DNA of 64,000 nucleotides from Roseivivax halodurans JCM 10272 (GTDB lineage: Bacteria; Pseudomonadota; Alphaproteobacteria; Rhodobacterales; Rhodobacteraceae), in the NCBI RefSeq assembly GCF_000521785.1, contig NZ_JALZ01000004.1:1-64000 (forward strand), in the 5' to 3' direction. Position 1 is the first letter of the stretch. Every line of letters starts with the position of its first letter. Both the position numbers and the translations under genes were made by a program. Shown here piece by piece: positions 58,278 to 64,000 of this stretch. The notes beneath the pieces were generated by a model. It saw nothing but the letters and a program-made list of their open reading frames with translations. It was not told the origin of the DNA and ran no database searches.

Positions 58278-59699
58278 TCAGAGCCGGTAGGCGAGCCGGA
58301 GCCCGCCCCAATGCCGGCCCGAGACGTGGATCGGCGCGGAGAGGTCCTTCATCATCGCGAAGGTGCCGCCGCCCATGTCGCGGCGGTAGATCTGCAGCAG
58401 GAAGGGCGCGGTACTGCGCCCGGCCTTGAGTCCGACGCGGTCGTCGAAGATGCGGCGGTTGCGGCAATTGGCGGCGTTCCAGACCGGATCCTTGCCCTGC
58501 GGCTGCGAGAACTTCCTGTTGTGCGTGGGCAGGTAGCCGTTCCGGTCGACCGCCGCGCAGAACACCGCGCCCGGCACACGCGAGAGCGCCGGCTCCTGGA
58601 TCGGAGGCAGGATGCGGTCCGTGAAATCGGTGAAGGCGGCGCGGACCTGCTGGGGATCGGTGCCGGGGATGGGGGTGTAGCGCGTGTCGAAGAGCGCGGC
58701 ACCCGAGATCTCGCCCGCCGCGATGGCCCGCTCGAAGGCCGCGCCGATCTCGGCGGCGAGTTCGCGGACGAGGCCGATATTGGCGCCGTCGACACCGTCG
58801 CCGCCGAGCCCGACCACCTTCTGCATGATGCCTTCGGAGATATCGACGAGCGCCGCGCTGCGCTTGGTGGAGGTGCCGAGCGCTTCGGCGAGGCCTCCGA
58901 GCGAGGAGACCATTTCCCCGATGGCGGGAGAGAGGTTCTGCACCGCGTCGTCTGTGGCGCGGATCTCGTCCCGGATCTCGTGCATGGCGTCCTGCAGCGC
59001 GGTGACGTTGCCGTCGATGCGGGCGAGCGCGGCGTCGCTCTCCTCGGCCCGGCCGAGAAGGGCGGCGGCGGTGGCCGATGTGGTGACGGCGCCCGACCGC
59101 AGCGCGTTCATCCAGTCGCTCATGCGCTGCACGATTCGGGTGATGTCGTCGGCGGCGAGCTTGGTCTTGTGGCTGAGCTCGTTGATCGCCTCGGCCACGA
59201 TGGCGAAGCCGGCGCCGGCCTGACCGGCGCGCGCCGCTTCGATCTTGGCGTTCATGGCGAGGATGTTCACATGGCTGGCGATCGACGCGATCTCGCCGTT
59301 GGTGCGGCCGACCGCGGTCAGCATGTCGTCGACATCGTCCGAGCCGCGGCGGACCGACTGCACCCACTCCGCGAGAGTGCGGGATTCGTTGCCGGTCTCG
59401 CTCAGGATCGAGATGGACTGGCGGACGTCCTCCTGCGCCTGGCGCGCGGTCTCCATGCCCCGCTCGCTGCGGGTCGAGACCCGGCTGGTCGCGGTGCCGA
59501 GCCGCGTGGTCGCTCCTTCGACGCCGGACAGCAGCGCGAGCAGGTTCGCGCGTCTTGCCTCGACGTCGGTGAGCACGGCGTTGATCGTCACAAGATCCCG
59601 CCCGAGGACAAGGGCGTCGTTGGTCAGGCTGGCGAGCCCGCGCGACTTGTCCTCCTGGTCGCCAGCGCGACGATGCACCGCTCTTCGGTCGTGATGCAT
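58278..59699 (-). CDS. Soluble methyl-accepting chemotaxis-type receptor
   Basis: A 473-residue protein without membrane segments. The signalling tip IASHVNILAMNAKIEAARAG with AGAGFAIVAEAINELSHKTK is the hairpin of chemotaxis receptors, set in long coiled-coil helices (about residues 30-290). The C-terminal 150 residues (FDTRYTPIPGTDPQQV; PGAVFCAAVDRNGYLPTHN; NCRNRRIFDDRVGLKAGRS) form a cytoplasmic sensor domain seen in similar alphaproteobacterial receptors. Start is uncertain; a GTG a few codons downstream is possible. Ligand unknown. Confidence 0.8.
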   Translation of the reverse strand: MHHDRRAVHRRAGDQEDKSRGLASLTNDALVLGRDLVTINAVLTDVEARRANLLALLSGVEGATTRLGTATSRVSTRSERGMETARQAQEDVRQSISILSETGNESRTLAEWVQSVRRGSDDVDDMLTAVGRTNGEIASIASHVNILAMNAKIEAARAGQAGAGFAIVAEAINELSHKTKLAADDITRIVQRMSDWMNALRSGAVTTSATAAALLGRAEESDAALARIDGNVTALQDAMHEIRDEIRATDDAVQNLSPAIGEMVSSLGGLAEALGTSTKRSAALVDISEGIMQKVVGLGGDGVDGANIGLVRELAAEIGAAFERAIAAGEISGAALFDTRYTPIPGTDPQQVRAAFTDFTDRILPPIQEPALSRVPGAVFCAAVDRNGYLPTHNRKFSQPQGKDPVWNAANCRNRRIFDDRVGLKAGRSTAPFLLQIYRRDMGGGTFAMMKDLSAPIHVSGRHWGGLRLAYRL

Positions 59700-59756
59700 G
59701 TGCGCCCGCGCCTCATCTTGCCCGGGCGGGTGTAGCGGGCAAAGCGCAAGAAAGGG

Positions 59757-60209
59757 TTAAGCGGTCTGGCGCGCCTCGGCGTCGTGGGCGGCCTCGGTCG
59801 CGGCGTCGAGCGCGAGCAGGATCGACGCATGGCGGTTCTTGTAGTCCTGCGCCGGGCGCAGCACCTCGAGCCCGTCGAAGGGAGCGGGCGGCGTCGGGCC
59901 GTCCTCCTTGAGCATCGCGCGGAGGGCATCGCGCGCGGCCCGGATCTCGTCCGCGCTCTGGCCGACGATGGCGTTGCCGACGACCGAGGCCGCGGCCTGG
60001 CCGAGGGCGCAGGCCTTCACGTCCTGGCCGTAATCGGCGACGCGGCCGTCCCTCATCGTCAGGTCCACGGTGACCGTGGATCCGCAGAGCGGCGAGCGCT
60101 TCTTGACGGTGGCATCCGGGCTCTCCAGTCGCTCGGTCCGCGGGATGTCGGCCGCGAGCGCGAGGATGCGCTGGGAGTAGAGCTTGATGAGTTCGCTGTC
60201 GCCGGGCAT
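59757..60209 (-). CDS. SufU/NifU-like iron-sulfur scaffold protein
   Basis: A 150-residue protein of the SufU/IscU family. RSPLCGSTVTVDL and VKACALGQAAASVVGNAIVG supply two of the usual three metal-binding cysteines; the third position near the C terminus reads NRHASILLALDA, with no cysteine. It may therefore act as an atypical scaffold or sulfur carrier. AGGGGAAAG precedes the ATG at 60209, so the longer reading from 60263 is not used. It is divergent from hisI. Confidence 0.82.
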   Translation of the reverse strand: MPGDSELIKLYSQRILALAADIPRTERLESPDATVKKRSPLCGSTVTVDLTMRDGRVADYGQDVKACALGQAAASVVGNAIVGQSADEIRAARDALRAMLKEDGPTPPAPFDGLEVLRPAQDYKNRHASILLALDAATEAAHDAEARQTA

Positions 60210-60277
60210 GGCTTTCCCCTGATCGTGCTCATCCCTAGATAGGCACGCAAACGGCGCATGCAAAAGGAAATCGCTTT

Positions 60278-60637
60278 ATGAGCTTCGACGTTTCGACCTT
60301 GGTCTATGACGAGCGCGGCCTCATCCCGGTCATCGCGCAGGACGAGGTGGACGGCGCCGTCCTGATGATGGCGTGGATGAACGCCGAGGCGGTCGAAAAG
60401 ACGCTGGAGACCGGGCGCGTGACCTACTGGTCGCGCTCGCGTCAGGCGTTCTGGGTCAAGGGCGAGAGCTCGGGCCATGTGCAGGAGCTGGTCGATCTGC
60501 GCATCGATTGCGACGGCGACGCGCTGCTGGTGATCGTGCGCCAGACGGGGCCTGCCTGCCACACGAACCGGCGGAGCTGCTTCTACACCGCCGTGCGCGA
60601 GGGCGATGCGGTGGAGATCATGGCGCCGGTGGCGTGA
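60278..60637 (+). CDS. hisI: Phosphoribosyl-AMP cyclohydrolase
   Basis: A 119-residue enzyme of histidine synthesis, the single-domain HisI form without a HisE part. DEVDGAVLMMAWMNAEAVEKT, TYWSRSRQAFWVKGESSGH, IDCDGDALLVIV and GPACHTNRRSCF carry the metal-binding aspartates and cysteines. The last 20 bp overlap the end of the convergent gluQ gene. Confidence 0.95.
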   Translation: MSFDVSTLVYDERGLIPVIAQDEVDGAVLMMAWMNAEAVEKTLETGRVTYWSRSRQAFWVKGESSGHVQELVDLRIDCDGDALLVIVRQTGPACHTNRRSCFYTAVREGDAVEIMAPVA

Positions 60638-61487
60638 GTTCCGGCAGATCGACGAGGCGGCGGATGTCCTCCGGACCGAGGCCCTCGTCGCGGTAGGTGG
60701 CGATGGCGCGGGAATCGTCGCGCTTGGCGAGCCGCTTTCCGTGTTCGTCCCGGATCAGTCGGTGGTGGTGGTAGACGGGTGTCGGCAGCCCGAGGAGCCG
60801 CTGCAGCAGGACGTGGATCGCGGTGGCATCGAAGAGATCCTCTCCGCGGACCACATGGGTGATGCCCTGCGCCGCATCGTCGAGCACGACGGAGAGGTGG
60901 TAGGACGTGCTCATGTCCTTGCGGGCGACGGCGATGTCTCCGATCTTTTCGACGTAATCGCAGGGGTTTGTGGCGATCTCCTGATGTGCCTTTCCGGTTT
61001 CCGCGAAGGTCAGCGGCGCCGGGCCGGCGGCGTCGAGCGCGCGGCGCATGTCGAGGCGGAGCGCGACACCGTCAGGCAGAGGGCCTGACGGCGGCGTCTC
61101 GGCACGGCAGGTGCCGGGATAGATCAACCCGTCGGGCCCGTGCGGGACGCCTTCCTGCGGCGCGCCGAGCGCCTCCACGATGTCGCGGCGGCGGCAGGTG
61201 CAGGGATAGAGCAGTCCGCGGGACCAGAGGGTCTGGAGCGCGCCGCGGTAGGTTTGCAGGCGCTCGGACTGGCGCAGGACGGGCTCGGGCCAGGTGAGGC
61301 CGAGCCAGCGAAGGTCAGCCTCGATCTGCCGATCCCATTCGGGGCGGGAACGGCTCTGATCGATGTCCTCGATGCGCAGCAGGAACGCGCCGCCCGCCGC
61401 GTGGGCCATGTCCGAGGCGAGCAGGGCCGAATAGGCATGGCCGAGATGCAGCGGCCCGGTGGGGGACGGCGCGAAGCGGGTGCGCAA
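60618..61487 (-). CDS. gluQ: Glutamyl-Q tRNA(Asp) synthetase
   Basis: A 289-residue synthetase that attaches glutamate to queuosine 34 of tRNA-Asp. The HIGH-type motif is HLGHAYSALLA near residue 16 and the KMSKS-type motif is GKRLAKRDDSRAI; CTCRRRD and CRAE provide cysteines. It lacks the anticodon-binding domain of full GluRS, which marks it as GluQRS. It sits behind the small membrane gene at 61490 with a 2-bp gap. Confidence 0.93.
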   Translation of the reverse strand: MRTRFAPSPTGPLHLGHAYSALLASDMAHAAGGAFLLRIEDIDQSRSRPEWDRQIEADLRWLGLTWPEPVLRQSERLQTYRGALQTLWSRGLLYPCTCRRRDIVEALGAPQEGVPHGPDGLIYPGTCRAETPPSGPLPDGVALRLDMRRALDAAGPAPLTFAETGKAHQEIATNPCDYVEKIGDIAVARKDMSTSYHLSVVLDDAAQGITHVVRGEDLFDATAIHVLLQRLLGLPTPVYHHHRLIRDEHGKRLAKRDDSRAIATYRDEGLGPEDIRRLVDLPELTPPAP

Positions 61488-61489
61488 GA

Positions 61490-61699
61490 TCAGTCGTCGT
61501 ACCCGTAGCGGCGGGCGCGACGCTCTTCGCCGGACTGGTAGATCAGGATCCAGGCGAGGAGGATGAACATCGGATGGGTGAGCCCGCCCGAGAAGAGGAT
61601 CGCGGGGATCCAGATCACGAAGACGACGATCGATGTCAGAAGGCGGCCGGTCAGCAGGATCGAGAGCGGCGGCAGGAAGAGGGCGAGAACGTAGTTCAT
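61490..61699 (-). CDS. Pmp3/YqaE-family small membrane protein
   Basis: A 69-residue protein with two membrane helices (YVLALFLPPLSILLTGRLL and TSIVVFVIWIPAILFSG) plus a third hydrophobic stretch and a charged RRARRYGYDD tail. The first PPLSILL block recalls the Pmp3/YqaE family, though the tail is longer. It is 4 bp downstream of trmFO and 2 bp upstream of gluQ on the same strand, so all three are likely one transcript. Confidence 0.7.
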   Translation of the reverse strand: MNYVLALFLPPLSILLTGRLLTSIVVFVIWIPAILFSGGLTHPMFILLAWILIYQSGEERRARRYGYDD

Positions 61700-61703
61700 G
61701 TCA

Positions 61704-63065
61704 TTACTCCGCTGCGGCGGCAGGCGTCTGGCCTGCGATCCAGTCGGACCACGCGGCCTTGGCGCGATCGGTGTAGGCCTTGTAGCGCTCGCGGCGTCCG
61801 CGACGGCCGCCGCGCATGCCTTCGAGCGGGCGGAAGAGGCCGAAATTGACGTTCATCGGCTGGAAGGTCTTGGCCTCGGCGCCGCCGGTGATGTGGTGCA
61901 CGAGCGCGCCATGGGCGCTGTCCTGCGGCGCGGCGGCGACGGGCACGCCGGTCGCGTCGGCGGCGGCCATGCGGCCCGCGAGCAGGCCCATCGCGGCGCT
62001 TTCGACATAACCCTCGACGCCGGTGATCTGTCCGGCGAAGCGGATGTTCGGCTTGGAGCGCAGGCGCATCTGATCGTCGAGCAGCGTCGGCGAGTTGAGG
62101 AAGGTGTTGCGGTGGATGCCGCCGAGACGGGCGAAGCGGGCCTCTTCCAGCCCCGGAATCATACGCAGAACATCGGCTTGCGCGCCGTATTTCATCTTGG
62201 TCTGGAAGCCGACGATGTTGAAGAGCGTGCCGAGCGCGTTGTCGCGGCGAAGCTGCACGACCGCCCAGGGCTTCACGTCGGGCTGGTGCGGGTTGGTGAG
62301 ACCGACGGGCTTCATCGGACCGTGGCGCAGCGTCTCGCGGCCCCGCTCGGCCATGACCTCGATCGGCAGGCAGCCGTCGAAGTAGTTCGCGGTCTCGCCC
62401 TCGTGGAACTCGGTCTTGTCGGAGCCGACGAGCGCGTCGATGAAGGCCTCGTAGGTCTCGCGGTCCATCGGGCAGTTGAGATAGGCGCGCTGCTCGTCCT
62501 CGGTCTCGCCCTTGTCGTAGCGCGACTGCATCCACGCCTTCGACATGTCGATGCTCTCGGCATAGACGATGGGCGCGATGGCGTCGAAGAAGGCGAGCGC
62601 CTCGGTCCCGGTCTCGCGGGCGATGGCCTGACCGAGCGCGTCCGAGGTGAGCGGCCCGGTGGCGAAGATCCACTGGCCCTGATCGGGAAGCTCAGTGACT
62701 TCCTCGTTGGAGATCCGGATGTTCGGATGCGCCTTGAGCGCCGCGGTGATGTCCTCGGCGAAGGGATCGCGGTCGACGGCGAGCGCGCCGCCGGCGGGCA
62801 GGCGGCGCTTGTAGGCGGTCGAGATCACGAGGCCGCCGGCTTCCTTCATCTCCCAGTGGAGAAGGCCGACCGCGTTGTTCTCGTGATCGTCCGAGCGGAA
62901 GGAGTTGGAACACACCATCTCGCCCAGGTTGCCGGTCTTGTGGGCAAAGGTGCCGCGGGTGGGGCGCATCTCGTGCAGGACCACGGACACGCCCGCATTG
63001 GCGGCCTGCCATGCGGCCTCGGATCCGGCCATGCCGCCGCCGACGATGTGAAGCTCTTCTGTCAT
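61704..63065 (-). CDS. trmFO: tRNA (uracil-54-C5)-methyltransferase TrmFO
   Basis: A 453-residue flavoprotein that methylates uridine 54 of tRNA using methylenetetrahydrofolate. The N-terminal [18 protein letters not shown] binds [20 protein letters not shown]-type block and INGFQ-like [15 protein letters not shown] follow, and [10 protein letters not shown] ends the core. Length is standard. Confidence 0.93.
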   Translation of the reverse strand: MTEELHIVGGGMAGSEAAWQAANAGVSVVLHEMRPTRGTFAHKTGNLGEMVCSNSFRSDDHENNAVGLLHWEMKEAGGLVISTAYKRRLPAGGALAVDRDPFAEDITAALKAHPNIRISNEEVTELPDQGQWIFATGPLTSDALGQAIARETGTEALAFFDAIAPIVYAESIDMSKAWMQSRYDKGETEDEQRAYLNCPMDRETYEAFIDALVGSDKTEFHEGETANYFDGCLPIEVMAERGRETLRHGPMKPVGLTNPHQPDVKPWAVVQLRRDNALGTLFNIVGFQTKMKYGAQADVLRMIPGLEEARFARLGGIHRNTFLNSPTLLDDQMRLRSKPNIRFAGQITGVEGYVESAAMGLLAGRMAAADATGVPVAAAPQDSAHGALVHHITGGAEAKTFQPMNVNFGLFRPLEGMRGGRRGRRERYKAYTDRAKAAWSDWIAGQTPAAAAE

Positions 63066-63104
63066 GGCGCCGAGATAGGCATTGAGACGGGCCTTGTCAC
63101 GGGG

Positions 63105-63890
63105 TCATCGGGTCCAGTTTGGCTTGCGCTTCTCGAGAAAGGCGGTGATCCCCTCGGAGGTGTCTTCGTCCAGCATGTTCTCGACCATCGCGGCGCCGGT
63201 ATAGGCGTAGGCCTCGGCGAGCGGCAGCTCGGCCTGACGGTAGAAGGCCTGCTTGCCGATGCGGACCGCGGCGCCGAGCTTGCCGGCCACGATGGTCGCG
63301 AGGGCCTCGGTCTCGGCGTCGAGATCCGCTTCGGGCACGACGCGGTTGACGAGGCCGATCTCCCGGGCGCGCGTGGCCTCGATGAACTCTCCGGTGGTCA
63401 GCATCTCGAAGACATGCTTGCGGGGGGCGTTGCGCGAGAGGGCGACCATGGGCGTCGAGCAGAAGAGGCCGATATTTACGCCGTTGACGCCGAAGCGCGT
63501 GCCTTCCGCCGCGACCGCCATGTCGCAGGTGGCGACGAGCTGACAGCCGGCGGCGGTGGCGATGCCGTGCACGCGGGCGATGACCGGCTGGGGGATCTGC
63601 TGGAGGCGCTGCATGACCGCGCTGCAGCGCGCGAAGAGATCGGCGAAATAGGCGCGGCCGCCATCCTCGGACTGGCGCGCGGCCTGCATCTGCTTGAGGT
63701 CGTGCCCGGCGCAGAACGCCTTGCCTGCGCCGCCGAGGGTCACGACGCGGATCCCGTCGTCCGCCTCGAGCGCGTCGCATTCGGCGATCAGCGCGGCGAG
63801 CATCTCGTCCGAGAGCGCGTTGAGCTTTTCGGGCGCGTTCAGCGTCAGGTGCCGCACGGCGCCTTTGTCGTAACGTTCGATCAGGGCCAT
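63105..63890 (-). CDS. Enoyl-CoA hydratase/isomerase family protein
   Basis: A 261-residue crotonase-fold protein. GKAFCAGHDLKQMQ forms the oxyanion-hole loop, and HGIATAAGCQLVATCDMAVA the second half of the active site. Cysteine and aspartate positions differ from classical enoyl-CoA hydratase glutamates, so the exact reaction is open. The upstream region to 63953 is the shared control region with a divergent gene. Confidence 0.85.
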   Translation of the reverse strand: MALIERYDKGAVRHLTLNAPEKLNALSDEMLAALIAECDALEADDGIRVVTLGGAGKAFCAGHDLKQMQAARQSEDGGRAYFADLFARCSAVMQRLQQIPQPVIARVHGIATAAGCQLVATCDMAVAAEGTRFGVNGVNIGLFCSTPMVALSRNAPRKHVFEMLTTGEFIEATRAREIGLVNRVVPEADLDAETEALATIVAGKLGAAVRIGKQAFYRQAELPLAEAYAYTGAAMVENMLDEDTSEGITAFLEKRKPNWTR

Positions 63891-63952
63891 CTTGTCCTCC
63901 CGTGTCCCGGGCGGCAGCCTAGGCGGCGGAGACGCGGGAGGACAAGGACACC

Positions 63953-64000
63953 ATGACGATCAGGATCGGCGCGGAGGAGATGGCGGGGTTCCTCGACGAG
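63953..64000 (+). CDS. Start of an unidentified gene (partial)
   Basis: The first 16 codons (MTIRIGAEEMAGFLDE) are visible before the window ends. GGGAGGACAAGG is a strong ribosome-binding site before the ATG. The opening would suit a hotdog-fold thioesterase, and the divergent enoyl-CoA hydratase supports acyl-CoA metabolism, but too little is present to name it. Confidence 0.5.
   Translation, partial: MTIRIGAEEMAGFLDE

Noticed and set aside
61698-63956. Long plus-strand open frame opposite trmFO and the enoyl-CoA hydratase
   Set aside because: Shadow frame produced by high GC codon bias; no motifs or ribosome-binding site.

Overview
The window comes from a high-GC alphaproteobacterium, most likely a member of the Rhodobacterales. 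Supporting signs are the adjacent sciP and ctrA genes, a class II DAHP synthase, TrmFO, GluQRS, a livKGFHM operon, and high-GC codon use outside a few anomalous blocks. It divides into two parts. Positions 1 to about 33150 are an integrated genomic island ending at a tRNA-Asn gene. Positions about 33149 to 64000 are ordinary chromosomal backbone.

Island, left part (1-19615). After the end of an IS5-family element there is a same-strand defence operon of seven genes. It starts with a Druantia type III-like pair (DruH-like and a 2020-residue DruE-like DUF1998 helicase). It continues with a type III-like restriction subunit (helicase plus PD-(D/E)XK nuclease), a DUF4268 protein, a beta-class DNA methyltransferase, a DUF4357 protein and a ParE/RelE-UvrD fusion helicase. 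The last five genes are joined by ATGA stop/start overlaps, so they are probably translated as one coupled unit. The methyltransferase carries a lower-GC block between its catalytic motifs, as expected for a swapped target-recognition domain. This locus is the best candidate for an undescribed composite system.

Island, right part (19616-33150). This is mobile-element and accessory material: a KfrA-like regulator with a perfect 23-bp palindrome in its leader, a helicase-like ATPase, a tandem-HTH protein, two adjacent tyrosine recombinases, an IstB (IS21) relic, three small unknown genes, a two-gene TerB-like membrane module, and a 768-residue integrase beside tRNA-Asn. Several intergenic inverted repeats lie here, and four helically phased TGTGCAC repeats precede the integrase. 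The left attachment site is not in the window.

Backbone (33149-64000). In order: an MBL-fold hydrolase; an EnvZ-like kinase; a FIST/hybrid kinase/LuxR regulator cluster resembling NosP-NahK; the liv branched-chain amino acid transporter; a GlxA/AraC regulator; class II DAHP synthase; a glycosyltransferase whose start codon lies in a potential hairpin; secF-exoD; mnmA; sciP-ctrA; ligA-recG; a 36-residue membrane peptide behind a LexA-type box; a soluble chemotaxis-type receptor; a SufU-like scaffold; hisI; gluQ; a Pmp3/YqaE peptide; trmFO; an enoyl-CoA hydratase; and the start of one more gene. The ligA gene contains a sharply AT-rich internal block of about 690 bp that keeps the reading frame, a striking mosaic.

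All family assignments rest on reading the sequence; no database search was run.
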